This document shows, piece after piece, positions 34,392 through 45,751 of a stretch of 64,000 bases of DNA. The notes under the pieces were generated by a model that was not told where the DNA came from, made no database searches, and worked only from the letters and a program-made list of their open reading frames with translations. Origin of the DNA: Cladosporium sp. IMV 00045 (lineage: Eukaryota; Ascomycota; Dothideomycetes; Cladosporiales; Cladosporiaceae); the NCBI GenBank assembly GCA_001931905.2, contig MSJI02000499.1:62001-126000 (forward strand), in the 5' to 3' direction. The position numbers and the translations under genes are program-made. The stretch's first letter is position 1, and each line of letters begins with the position of its first letter.

Positions 34392-35685
34392 TCTCCGTGG
34401 TGGGCATGTTTTTGGGTGTACGAAAGCTGATGATACTAGCATGTGTGAAGCGGAGATTGAGGGATGAAGTTAGTAATTTCTAGATCGATTTGAACGCTCT
34501 CTCCGTGGACTATGGTCTTTTCAGTGTGCCAACGCCGATGATACTAGCATACGGGGTGTGGAGATATTGCGATTTCCACTTCGGCCTTATCGATTCATCT
34601 CGAGTGCTTTCACCACTCTCTCCGTGGCCAATGTGCTTTTCAGTATACGAACGCTGACGGTACCAGCGCATGTGACGCGGGGACATCGTGATTTCTACTC
34701 TGATTATTCAAAGACTTCGACCGCTCTCTCCGTGGCCAACATGCTTTTCGGTGTACGGAGGCTGCTGGCATTAGCGTAGGTGGCGCAGGGATATCGTTAT
34801 TTTTACATTGATCATTCGAAGGCGTCGACCGCTCTCTCCGTGACCAACACCATTTTCGGTGTGCGGATACTGAGGATACTAGCATATGCAGCACGGAAAA
34901 ACTCGTATTTGCTGAGCCGGATTCTCCGTCGTCAATCTGCTTTTCAGTGTGCGGACGCTGATGATACTAGCATAGGAAGCACGGAGAGACCGGTTTTTCC
35001 TCGACCAACCTCTCCGTGGTCAATCCGATTCTGGGTATAGTGAAGCTGATGATACTAGCACGCGTAGCACGGAGAAAGGAGTACTTCTTGGACCAATTTC
35101 TCCGTGGTCAATCTGCTTTTAGATGTACGAGAGTATATGATACTAGCATAGGCGGCGAGGAGAGACTAGCATGTCTTAAATCGATCCCTCTATGGTCACT
35201 CTGCTTTTATGGTGTTGAAAGTTGATGATACCAGCACAAATAAATTCGGAGATCGTGTCGTTTGAGATCATCGATCTCAGTGGTATGGTGGCTTTAGCAT
35301 ATCGGTATCGATGGTATTAGTACGGAGAGTACGGAGATGCCTGGCTCCCATACTGGCTATCTCCGTGGGATTGATCTTTTCTGAGTATGCGAGAGCTGAT
35401 GAAGCTAACACAAACTTTGGAGACTGAATCGTTTGAGATCATCAATCTCAGCGGCATGATGCCTTTTCAGTACCCCAGCGTAGCTGGCAGTAGCGTTCAA
35501 CATACGGAGATGCCTTACTCGTATCTCGACGATCTCCCTGGAATGGTTGATTTTTCAAGATACCAAAGTTGAGGGTAGGAGCATGTGGAGTATTGAGATA
35601 TTTCGTTTACATTTCATTGATCTCCTTGGGATCAACATTCTCATAGTATATAGGAGTGAGTGATAGTTGCACGTGAAGTATAGAG
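34392..35685. repeat. Array B: 14 palindrome-bounded 65-nt units
   Basis: Unit starts: 34392, 34500, 34619, 34727, 34835, 34923, 35011, 35099, 35187, 35275, 35360, 35446, 35533, 35621. The structure is as in array A. Spacing is 108-119 nt for the first four steps and 85-88 nt after. Unit 9 here corresponds to unit 7 of array A, judged by the shared AGCACAAATA variant before the closing arm, so copy B has two more units at the ssb-proximal side. The best unit is at 34923, with a perfect TCTCCGT opening and CACGGAGA closing. Confidence 0.85.
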
Positions 35686-37172
35686 AGTGCAGACTTCTTA
35701 GGCCGCCTTCAATGGGATTTCGACCTACTGAGTTTGATCATTTTAGCATGTGGAGAGCGAAGACACTTTGCTTACAATTATATCATCTCTATGGGATTGA
35801 TCCGTTCTCAGTGTATCAAAGAGAAAGGTAACAGCATGCAGATTACGGGGATCATTGATCCCTTCGATGACGCTCTCGGTGAAAGAGTTCCACTTACAGC
35901 ATATTGAGGTTGACGGTAATACCACAATTGCCTGGAAGAAACCATGCATCATATTCAATCTTGTACTCTCCGGTCGAAGCTACTTTCCGGTCGAAGTGAT
36001 AGCTTGGATCTCTCAATTGCAGCGATGCCATGTTCGTGCATCGACGTTAATGATACGACCACGAACAAATTGGACAAAGCTCTCTTCGATAGACTTCGTC
36101 TTTCCAGAACGAAGCGATAACTTAGATTAGTGTCTCGCAGCAGCAAGGATGTATTCTTAGTAAGACGAGGTTGATGATACTTCCACGATCCGGAGAACGG
36201 TGATTCGGAAAAAGAGTATCTCAATCGATGGATGAGTAATGTGTGATCTGATGTTGATAGCAATAGCATAGCACGTTTCTGCTATCTGGAGGATAAATCA
36301 ATATGCGAGTCAGAAAAATTTCGAGTTATTGAATGATTTCACATGACACCGACGCTGCCGGTACTACTATCAGTCAGCCCTGCAGACGAGATGAGAATTG
36401 GAGATGACATAAGACTACAACAACCGCGAGTCTCAACAGCTCACAGTTCGAGCTTCATAAGCGATGTTGACGGTATTATGATCAATTAATACAGAATAGA
36501 CATAAGTCTATGATGATTCAATATGCTCGATCCAGGGCTTGTTCCCTGATGGAAGATCGGTTTTCCAATTGTCTAAAGTTGATCATGATACAAGCAGAAA
36601 ATGTCATGGAGCAAGATACATATTGGATCCAGATGTTTCATTTACAATTGAACCGCCTGCGATGCACTTTGACTTCTTTCATGTGCAATTCAAATACCGG
36701 AAAGGTGACTTTCGATATGAATACCTCAAAGCAGAGCATGACCCCGATCGATGTTCTGAACGCATTGTCATGAAATGGTGTCATCATATGAGACCCTAGG
36801 CATTCGACGGAAAGCCGATTCGTTCGGTTACATGGAAATCGACGGTACGAGGGAAGTGTTATCACAGGAGATGCTGCGAAAGGCATCTCTCTCAATTGCG
36901 CTCCCACTTTGTAGGCATGCTAGAGTTAGTTCATCTGAGCATACCTGCTGAGAAGAGAATCTAATTTCTCGAGGCTTTGTCTATCAAGCAGTGGCCCAGC
37001 CTTCAGACATACTTCGTTATCACAAGAAGACCTTTCTCAATCGACAGCCCTTGTAATGAAAGACGTCAGCGTCTACACTCCCCTTCGACCCGAACACTCC
37101 CCACTTGCCAAAATCCCACTCAACCCATCCAGAAAACCCATCCCCAAACCAAACCAACCCCCATCCCACCAT
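35686..37172. other. Degenerate tail of array B and AT-rich spacer
   Basis: Matches 27550-28946 in copy A. Array relics fade by about 36250. No gene was seen. Confidence 0.5.
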
Positions 37173-37802
37173 CTACAAAACCCCCATCTCCCTCCAAACC
37201 CCCTCCTCAAACCCATCCATGAGCCCCGTAAACCCAGGTCCCCTCTTGACCCACCCCTTGACTCCCCCCTCCAGCACCATAACCTGCATATCCCCATCGC
37301 CCGCAACCTCCCTAACATGCTCCAAAAACCAACTAGCGCACCGCTGCGCCCTGCCGCCATCGCTCGACGAGCCGCACGTGAAAACGACCCATTCCATGTT
37401 GGCCTTGTAGGCGAGCTCATACCTACAGACACACAAAAAACGTCAGCATGGCGCCACTCACGCGAATCGCGAAGCTCATTGCTGAGGTTTGGCAACAGGT
37501 ACTCACAGAATCCCACGATTCCACCAAAACCCCTGCGCAGGGATGTTGAGGGAGCCGCGAATGCTGCCGCCGACGTAGTCGGTGCGGCGCACGTCGATGA
37601 TGAGGAGAGAGGCGATTTTCATGGACAGGATCATTTGGGCGCGCTGGGGAGGGAAGTGCGGGATGGGGAGCAGGCGGGGGGCGGGGAAGGAGGCGTGCCA
37701 CGGTTGTCCTTCTTCTGAGGTGGCATCTTGGGTTTGGGGAGGGGGTTGGGCGGTGGTGGTGGTGTCCGAGGTGGCGGCCGTGGAGGTGGGTTCGGAAGCC
37801 AT
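37173..37802 (-). CDS. Rhodanese-domain phosphatase-like protein, copy B
   Basis: Two exons, complement(37173..37422, 37507..37802), give 181 residues; the intron is 84 nt with intact GTGAGT and TAG ends. The rhodanese domain is nearly identical to copy A (DVRRTDYVGGSIRG here, one Ala to Val change), including the active-site strand WVVFTCGSSSDGGR. The low-complexity N-terminus differs by several substitutions and a 3-residue length change. Differences concentrated in the tail and not in the domain suggest that both copies are under selection, or that divergence is recent. Confidence 0.85.
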
Positions 37803-38463
37803 GATTGTTTGATTTGACTTGAGGGGTGGATTTGCGTTTATTTGATTTTGTGGGCTTGAGAGGGCGTGGAATGGGTGGATGGTCGAGATAAAGGGAGTTT
37901 CAAAAAAGTTATATTCGATGTCGATGATATGAAGTTCGAAAGACAGATATATAATAAGTTTACAGATTGAGGGGTGAGACGGGTGGGATTGAAGTGGGCT
38001 ACATAAAGTGGAGCCTCGAACTTCTTATTTGGGCTGATGAGCTTAACAAACTTCAATAATGTTAAGAGGTGAGAATTGACTCGGCTTCATCTCTTTTTAT
38101 TTGATTTTCATGTTTCGCGATTCGTTTGTCAATTCTGGAGAGATAGCATATTGACATTGGCTGAAGGTGCGTGGGCCCAACGATTTCCATCTTAGATCGA
38201 TAGGGTTGTACGAATCGCTCGACCACTTTCCAGTTCTTGATTTCAATATGCTTGTGAGACATGAATTTGGATGGGATCTTGCCCGCTTTGTTTGGAAGAT
38301 ATTTTTGGGTCATTACTTATTAAGACTCTGCATCAGAAGTCTTGGTCATGCTCTATTTTCAAGGCTCTGTTCTTCTTCAATTCCATTCCTTCACCTTCAC
38401 TTCAATGCAAGGCTGATCCGTTTCTCCATCCGTCTCCCCATCGGACTTTCGTCAATCAATCAA
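37803..38463. other. Intergenic region, rhodanese B promoter and SNX4 B 3' end
   Basis: Collinear with 29569-30232. No gene was seen. A four-unit TCAA microsatellite (38452-38467) overlaps the SNX4 B stop codon. Confidence 0.4.
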
Positions 38464-40433
38464 TCAAGCCCCCTCACCCCCCTCCCCACCCTCCTCCGCC
38501 GCCTTCTTCTTCTTCTCCCTCTGCACCCCCTCCAAATCCTTCACGAACTTCTCCCAAATCTGCACATTATTCTCAAAGAACTCGACATTCGCATCCGCCA
38601 AACCCTCCAAAGCATCCTTGAACTCCACCGCCTTGATCCTCTCGAAATCACTGACTTCCTTAACGACTTCTTCGTCGAAAGCCTCGCTGGTCTTCTTCGC
38701 GGCCTCAACCTCAGTCTGCAAGCGCTGGATTTGCACTTCCAGCCTGCGCTGTCTTTCACGCCGGGCCTGCTCGTGGTCCACGCCGCGGACGTCTTCGATT
38801 TTCTGGCGCAGAAATCCGGACGCGCCCATGTTCCCGCCGTGCGAGGCGAGGGAGTCGCGCTCCTGCGCCGCTTTGGTCAGGTAGTCGGTCAGGCCCTCGA
38901 AGTCGAGTTGTTTCTGCTCGCGGGTTTTGAGGAGGGATTTCACGCTGACGCCGTAGGCTTCCATGTCCTTCAGGCTGCCCAGGTAGTTCTGGTCGGTGTG
39001 GTCGCGCAGCTCTTTCCAGCCCTCGCTCGTGTCCTGCAGGCTTGCGGCGAATTTCGTCAGCTCGTCCGTGACGCCGGGCTCGAGGGCGGAGAGTTTCTGG
39101 AATTGCTGCGCGAGGTCGGCGTAGTCTGTTTCGAGGTCTGATTCGCGCTTGGCGACGCGCGCGACGGTCTTGCTCACCGTGCCGAGGTCGTCGTCGAGTT
39201 TCTTGGCGCGCTCTTCCACTTCGATGAAGCGCCTGTCGGCTTTGTGGGGCTTGGTGAAGGCGTTGAGGAAGCTGTCGGTCCAGGTCTCGAGCACGCCGCC
39301 GGACGTGCCTTCGCTGCTGCTGAGGCCCCGGGAGGGCCGGCTGCGCATCGTCGCGTTCCAGTCGTTGCTTTCGAGGAAGAGGGCGAGAATTGTGGAGCGG
39401 CGGAGGACGGGGTGGAGGGTCAGGCGTTTGAGAAAGCGGCTGAGGGAGTGCGCGCGGCGCGCGGTGAAGTCGGCGCTGAAGCGGTCTCCGCGCACGTAGG
39501 ACATGTTGTGCTTGTCGGGTAGAGGGGGGACGGCGCATTGGGGGTATTCTTTGACGAGGGTCTTGTAGAGGAAGACGAAGTCGGTGAAGCGGCGGCGGGC
39601 GGACGAGTTGGAGGATTGGAATGATTTGAAGTCGGTCTGTGATTGTTAGTGGGGGGAGTAGCACATTTTGACAAGACTAGACATACGTTTGTGGTCACCA
39701 GGTAGGATGTGTATACGTTCTGTGTGCCTTCACCCTCTTTCTGCGGCTTGGTGACGGTGCATTCGAGCACGCCATGGTCTCCGGGACCTGAAAGATCTTG
39801 AGCATCTGCGTTCGGACCGGCTTGAGACCATTCTTGATTGGCATAGTCGTGTTCGGTGTCCATGGTGTGGTGGGTGCCTGGTGCGGCGATGCTGTCCGAG
39901 TTGGAACTTGCTTGTGAAGGGAATGTGTATCTGTTCGCCTGGCGGGTGGGAGTTTGGCGCAGTGCAGTGGGTATGTACTGGTATTGACCGGCTTCCCTCC
40001 CAGTTGGGCCGTCTAACTGAGATGGTGGTGGAGGATGATCAACGATGTCGTAGTCGGAATCGTCGGCACTGACAGCCTCGAAGTCGTCGTCGTCGTCGTC
40101 GTCGTTGTTGTTGTCGGAGAGGTCAACACCGTCGAGATCTGGCGGAGGAGGTCTGAAGATGTTTGGGTGGAGGGGGGAGGGAGTGTTGGTGGATGTTGAA
40201 GGAGTTGCAGCAGTAGTATTGTCGGATTGCTGGTGCCAAACGCTGGAAGAGCGCAGCAGTTCGTCATGCTCTGGGGAGCTCGGCGACAGAGTGGAGAGGG
40301 CTGGCGCTGGCGCTGGCGCTGGCCTTGCCTCACTTGCCTGTGGTTGGCGCGCATCAACCGTGCTCGGCGGGCTCTGATTGGTGCTGAGCCGGCGCCGAGA
40401 GTTGTTCGAGCGCCGAGAGATGGTTGATTGCAT
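38464..40433 (-). CDS. SNX4: Sorting nexin SNX4/ATG24, copy B
   Basis: Two exons, complement(38464..39636, 39687..40433), give 639 residues; the intron is 50 nt. The PX and BAR parts differ from copy A at only a few residues (for example AYGVSV for AYGLSV, NVEFF for NVGFF, and REKKK for RREKK), while the disordered N-terminus has gained residues (SNNSRRR repeat-like insertion, longer Asp run, extra APAP). No stop or frameshift is present, so this copy looks functional. Both copies keep the exon 2 length of 1173 nt exactly. Confidence 0.92.
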
Positions 40434-41040
40434 CGTTTGTTTGTTTGATACTTATACTATGATTGTTATTGGTGATAAACTTACCTCTCATAGTTGTAGT
40501 ATTGGGTGTGTTTTCGCTTTTGTTTAGTGGTGGAAGGCACGATGCAGCAGCGTCAACAACACAGCAGTCAATCGACGCTGGCATTCACAGCAGGCGCTTG
40601 TGATCGACGTCATCACATGCCCCCTCTGCTTCATGTGAGAGACCTCGCTTTGGCTCTACCTGCCACACTTCATTCTATTCACTTCAACTTTATCCAGTCT
40701 CTGAATATAACAACAGGCAATCTCTTCTGCGATAAGCCTATATGTACTTGCACCAAAGACGTCACCTAATCGAATCACATGCATCTACGCACTCCCTTGT
40801 CTGTAGCGCTAGTTGGTATACATCAATGCCTATCATCTCCACTTGACACCGATCATGCTTGAATCATACAGCTTATTGGACTACAGGGTAGATTCCCTTA
40901 ACACAGGTAGGTGACGGCTCGGATAGTGGTTTGCCCGTTGATCTTTCAGCCCTCACCTTCTCCTTTGCTGCATTACTCATTCTCCATGCTAAGGTACCCT
41001 TCCATTTCACCTCAATCAGTTCCCCACTGCGACAATATTT
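40434..41040. other. Intergenic region upstream of SNX4 B
   Basis: Collinear with 32165-32775. No gene was seen. Confidence 0.4.
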
Positions 41041-41832
41041 CCACCCTCGAACTCGTGACTCCCACCCGCCTATCATGGGCGGTTAGCATCGTCTTCCTGA
41101 CATTGATCCTTCGCTTGTGGCAAAAGCTACATCACCATCGCAGTCTCGTCAAAGGCCTTCCAGGCCCACCCCCTCTCACATCTCCGGATCTCTCGTCAGC
41201 ATGGGCGAGGCCATCTCCAAACAGCCACCCAATGCCGCACCCCAGACATACCCTCTTTTATAAGGAGAGATGCAACCTGGGCGACTGGTTTGTCTCTGAC
41301 ATCTGGCCCCTCGGTCCCGGACATCGTTGATCAAGTCTCGATCTCGGAAATCATGATGAAGCGTGCAAGGAACAACACCCTCTTCCCTATGGAAGTCGCC
41401 ACAGCCAAGTTGACAATCGAAATCATTCGAAGCGTCGTCCTGGACCACGACCTCCACTTACAAGTCCGCAGCAACGAGCTCGTCGACGCCCTCATCTCAC
41501 AAACCAACAGGGATCGCATGGGAATACAATTCCGACCCCTCGAACAGATCGATTTCCGCATCGACAACGTCCAAGCACGGAACGATTACAAAATGAACCG
41601 CTGGATCGGCCGCCTACTGGATTGAACGCTTCTCGTCCCACAGAGAAGAAGACACCTGCACCACGCCCCGCCGCAATGCACCTAATCGCTTAAAGACGAG
41701 TCCACCACAGAAGATCTCCGCACCTCCAAAACCCCACCACCCTCGACCCCAACTTCCGCACCGCCGCCGTCCCCAACGTCAAAACCTTCCTCTTCGCCGG
41801 CCACGATACGACTAGTAGCACAATCAGCTACG
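41041..41832 (+). pseudogene. Cytochrome P450 remnant, copy B
   Basis: Keeps the N-terminal anchor and hinge (AVSIVFLTLILRLWQKL, LVKGLPGPP), FYKERCNLGDWFVSDIWPL, then jumps by a deletion of about 200 bases to VPDIVDQVS in another frame, followed by MMKRARNNTLFPMEVATAKL and VLDHDLHLQVRSNELVDAL. An I-helix relic TFLFAGHDTTSST is at about 41780-41820. The stop present in copy A at 33021 is still TGG here, so copy A acquired that stop independently. No haem-binding Cys region remains. Confidence 0.85.
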
Positions 41833-42718
41833 CCCGATTTCTGCCCGGCATATGGGGAGTTGCACTTGCTGGGTGGGGATGGGGATGGATGGATAGCGGG
41901 GACGGGGATGGGAATAGGGGGTGAGATGAGCATGTGGGGAGAGGAGGCGTGGTGGGCGCAGAGGGGGAGGGGGTATGTTGGGGAGATTGGAGGTGAGGGA
42001 ATTGTGAAGGGGAGGGCCAGGCTGGGGTGAATGATGAAATACAAAATAATATTCCAGCTGTGTTTCCGTAAACGCAGCTCGATTTCCAGGTGTGATATCG
42101 TACGTATCTTGATTTCAAGCCATCACATTCTACATGGTAAGCACCTAGGTACGTTCCCGGTCCATGCCCGTCTAACAATATATACCTTACATAGCCACGA
42201 GATGAGTTCCGCGAACTTCCTTCCGCAAGGCACAAGTGCCAATCCTGCGTGGTGCATCTGTCGCAATGCCCGTTCGTCGGCTGATGCGGCAGAAGGTGGA
42301 ATGCCTTCCGGTTGGACCGGGAGGCGGCTTTTGGTCCGTTGGTATTCTTCTTTTTCTCTTCTCCAAAGAAGAAAAGGGCGAGCTGGAGTCCCCGGCAAGC
42401 CTTAGCATTCCTGATACTTGAATGAGGGAGCTGTGAGCGCTCTGAGGCTCATCGAAACGACCTCGTCGTTCGCAAGCGGGCGCTGATTTCCGTAGTTCTG
42501 GCCGTTCTGTTTGTTTTGTTGCGGGCCTTCTGACGAGGAACATTCGGCATACCACTGGCCGCAGTGTCGCTGCTTGGTCATCCGAGTTCCATGCCGGGAA
42601 TCGGAAGGTGTCGTAGCAGAGGAAGAGACAGAGCACACAAAAGCCCTCTCCGTATCTTCCGCGAGACCAGGATGAAGGGCGCAAGAGCGAAGAAATAGGA
42701 CGAAACGAACTTCTTCGC
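41833..42718. other. Intergenic region after the duplicated block
   Basis: Starts with G-rich low-complexity sequence (41865-42010). Minus-strand frames here that run into the RCL1 gene are shadows. No gene was seen. Confidence 0.4.
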
Positions 42719-43927
42719 TCACGCAATCTTCCTCCCGACATTACCCACCCCCTTGCCCACCACACTGACCATAACCTCCCCCTCCTCATCGCCCTCCTTC
42801 AACCCCCACCCCGCCATGCCGAAAGTCCTCAAATCCCTCGCGAGCTGCACGATATTCTCATCCGCCAAAACGTCCCTGCCGACATTGATCCTGCCCACAT
42901 CCTCACTGCCCATGGCCATCAAAATAAGCGCCGTGGGAGCCGCAACACCGCCCACGCACCCACCCTGCTCAATGGCTTCCAAAAGGCGGAAGGCGCATTT
43001 CCGCCCAATTTCCTCCGGCGTCACGCCGCCCTGCCACGGACTCGCGGCGTCGGCGGAGTACATGACGTAGTTATTCGTTTCGGCCACGAGGCTCAGGCCG
43101 AAGCCCAGGCCCGTCTTGGCTTTGGCGTTGGGGTTGTTCTTTTCCGGCGCGGGGACGAGGGGAGCGCCGCTCATGTCGCTGAAAATGTATGTATCGGGCA
43201 CGAACTCGTTCAGCACGCCGCGGGCGGCCTCGATGGAGCGGGCGTTGTTGGCGCCCGCCACGCCCGTGGCGTAGGCGACGCCGCGGATTTTCTTGACGCT
43301 GCCGGCGCTCATGAGGTGGACGGTCTTGGGCAAGCGGACCTGCTGGTTGAAGACGAGCTGGACTTCTCCGCCGCCGCCTTTGCCGCCCTTGCCCGGGTTG
43401 GAGCGCTTCAGCACGCGCACTTCGATTTCGCGCTGGATGCCGAAGGATTGGAAGACGGGCAGGACGGCGGTGCGCACGGTGTCGACGCTGACGTCGCCGT
43501 GCTCGGTGGCGCTGGTGATGACGCCGGGGCCCTTGAAGAGGACGTTGACTTGCGCTTTGGCGAAGGGCGCGAGCAGGCAGAGCGGGATGAGGAAGTAGCT
43601 GAGGCCTCGCGTGTTGTCCGCGGGCAGCTCGTGGGTGATTACACCTCCCGCCGCGCCGTATCCTGCCGCGGAGCCGGCGATCAGGCCCGGTTTGTAGGCG
43701 ACGGTCGTGCCGGTGTAGGAGAATTCGATTTGCGAGCCGTTGGTGATGGCGTCGAGGAGGCGGAGGAAGGAGACTTCGTGGGGCGCGAGGCCGGGCGCGG
43801 AATGTGACGAGGAGCGGATCTGCGATATGCGGACGGTGCGGCCGGTGAGGGTTGCGAGGACGAGTCGTTGCGCGAGGTGTTTGGAGCCGGTGAATTTGAG
43901 GGCTGGTGGGCCCGAAGGAGCGGCCAT
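42719..43927 (-). CDS. RCL1: RCL1, RNA 3'-terminal phosphate cyclase-like protein
   Basis: Single exon, 402 residues from MAAPSGPPALKFTG. An upstream in-frame ATG would add 21 residues of non-conserved sequence. Family blocks include GSKHLAQRLVLATLTGRTVRI, SFLRLLDAITNGS, YKPGLIAGS, RGLSYFLIPLCLLAPF, and a long second half with RGVAYATGVAGANNARSIEAARGVLNEF. It is the Rcl1 branch of the cyclase family, which acts in the nucleolar 90S pre-ribosome with Bms1 at the A2 cleavage of pre-18S rRNA and has lost cyclase activity in yeast. Loss of cyclase activity here is known for the family and was not checked residue by residue. The codons are GC-rich compared with the duplicated block to the left. 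Confidence 0.94.
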   Translation of the reverse strand: MAAPSGPPALKFTGSKHLAQRLVLATLTGRTVRISQIRSSSHSAPGLAPHEVSFLRLLDAITNGSQIEFSYTGTTVAYKPGLIAGSAAGYGAAGGVITHELPADNTRGLSYFLIPLCLLAPFAKAQVNVLFKGPGVITSATEHGDVSVDTVRTAVLPVFQSFGIQREIEVRVLKRSNPGKGGKGGGGEVQLVFNQQVRLPKTVHLMSAGSVKKIRGVAYATGVAGANNARSIEAARGVLNEFVPDTYIFSDMSGAPLVPAPEKNNPNAKAKTGLGFGLSLVAETNNYVMYSADAASPWQGGVTPEEIGRKCAFRLLEAIEQGGCVGGVAAPTALILMAMGSEDVGRINVGRDVLADENIVQLARDLRTFGMAGWGLKEGDEEGEVMVSVVGKGVGNVGRKIA

Positions 43928-44872
43928 GGTGGGTGGTCTTGTGAGGGTGGCAGTCTGGAGAGGAGGATGATTGTGTTGGGCGCTGTACAATTAGTAGTCC
44001 TTGGCCGGCAAGAACGGCGCGCGGGTGAGGTGTGGTATAGCAAAAGCAGACGACATGTGAAAATAAAGTCCGTCTTAGAAAATTGTCTGGCAGAGTCGCT
44101 AGTCTACCCCAGAAAAGGGTCCAAGCTTCCTTCTTCCAGCCCGCGCTTGCTGCAATAAAGATAGCCCGAAGCCGAACAGAGGGAGTGAAATCATTAAAAT
44201 CGATCGACAAACTCATGCTCAAGAAACAATGCTGTGTTCGACAAACCCCTGCAGCACTAAGACGTCCTTTTTACCAAGAGATTCGCAATCGTGCTATTTT
44301 AGCTCAGTAATTGCTTGATCTTCCTCTCCTCTTCAAACCCATACCTATCATCTTGCCTCTGCGAAGATCCAGAATATGTCACGAGATGTCAACACCAAGC
44401 AGCACGTTTCTCAAGAAAATCGTCATTGTGTCATTCTCAGCTAGCTTTTGTCTGCTCACGAACAGGAAATAAAAGAGAGCAGAATAGAGGAAAAGGCAAC
44501 ATTCCTGCAAGGCAGTTCACTCTGCCTGCTTTCGCCATCCGCAACTGTCGGGTATCATCTCGAGTGAAACTCAGCTCGCTCCGAATGTCCTTCCGGTCTT
44601 TGCAAAAGGGAATCAGAAAAAAAAAGTCATGTCGCATCCACATTCGCACTCGCAAACGCACAAGCAAAGGTGTTTTCTCGTCGCGCGCCCCTCGATCCGG
44701 AGTTGTGATCCAGCCGTCCTCTAAGATGAAAGAACGGCGAAACATCTATCTCGCGAGAGATCCTGGCAGACTGGCAAACTGGCAAACTGGAAAGAAATAG
44801 AAAGTGCCGCCCATAGTCGCAATTACTCTTGGAGCTGGAGCATGAGCAGAGTGGTGGGTGCTGTTGTATCCC
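43928..44872. other. Intergenic region, RCL1 promoter and RRM-gene 3' end
   Basis: About 945 bases. Open frames at 44315-44800 (+) and 44437-44745 (-) are unconvincing. No RNA gene was seen. Confidence 0.4.
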
Positions 44873-45751
44873 CTACCAGCCACCGCCCTGCTGGCCACCT
44901 TGGCCGCCCTGGTAGCCACCCTGGCCGTATTGGGCTGTCAAGAGTTAGCAACGCTCTACTTGGATGTGAGAATTGCATTCGTACCCTGCTCGCCACCATA
45001 GCCCCCACCGGGAGCGCCACCGCGCCAGTTCTGACCCCAGCCTGTAAGTGAATGTTAGCTTTGGTCACGGGTGATGATAAGTGAGTCCCTCGACTTACCG
45101 CCACCCTGCGCATAACCGCCACCGCCATAGCCACCCTGGGCTTGGCCCTGACCTCCCTGGCCCTGGCCGTAGCCGCCTCCATAGCCACCGCGACCTCCGC
45201 CGCTGTAGCCGCCTTCCCAAAGTCAGCGTCTCTCACCTAGGACATCAAATCAATCAAACATACCACGTCCACCGCCGAAGCCTCCGCCGCCGCCAGTGCG
45301 CTCGGAAGCCTTGTCGACACGAATGGGACGGCCGTCGAACCTGAAGCATAACTCGTCAGTTGTGGCCATGAGGTGAAGTCGAGGGTGCCTGCGCTCACTC
45401 AGTGTTGTTCATCGACTGGATTGCCGCCTCGGCCTCGGAGTCCTGGGAGAAGCGAACGAAACCGAAGCCACGGCTGCGGCCAGTGTCGCGGTCCTTGACG
45501 ACGATCTGTGGCTTGTCAGTGATGGTGCGCGGGGGAAGAAAAAAGGCGGGCGCAACAGGGTTGCACGTACAGCCTCCTGAACCTGACCGAACTCCTCGAA
45601 CTTGTTGCGCAAGGTCTGGTCGTCAGTGTGCCATGCGAGGCCACTGGTGTCGCGTGTTAGCATGCATGCAGCAGGGCGACGGGCGACCACGAGTCTTTCA
45701 TCGCGCACTGAGTGAAGTTGGGGTATCGCACCCAATGAAGAGCTTGGACAT
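44873..45751 (-). CDS. Glycine-rich RRM RNA-binding protein, seven exons
   Basis: Exons, in transcription order, complement of 45732-45751, 45571-45643, 45399-45505, 45264-45340, 45099-45212, 44985-45041, 44873-44934; 510 nt, 169 residues. One RRM fills the first half: RNP2 (LFIGGL) is split by the first intron, and RNP1 reads SRGFGFVRF, followed by AAIQSMNN and [11 protein letters not shown]. The second half is Gly/Gln/Tyr-rich ([25 protein letters not shown]), like the plant and fungal glycine-rich and animal CIRBP/RBM3 small RRM proteins, which bind RNA and respond to cold or stress. The Gly tail is spread over four small exons with consistent phase, which favours the model; seven exons for 169 residues is intron-dense. 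A nuclear or nucleo-cytoplasmic location is inferred. Confidence 0.9.

Larger units (their letters stand above)
33676..41456. repeat. Segmental duplication, copy B
   Basis: Same order as copy A. It starts abruptly at the gap within ssb exon 8. Right of about 41456 the sequence continues with P450 remains that copy A lacks (to 41832) and then single-copy sequence leading to RCL1. Confidence 0.95.

Noticed and set aside
26453..35685. Units as C/D snoRNA genes because of TGATGA in the core
   Set aside because: The box-C-like string is not conserved in all units and no box D follows at the expected place next to a terminal stem.
42187..42789. 200-codon minus-strand frame overlapping the RCL1 stop
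   Set aside because: Overlaps a well-supported gene and shows no domain.
43071..44222. 383-codon minus-strand frame rich in Arg and His
   Set aside because: A shadow of RCL1 in another frame of GC-rich coding sequence.
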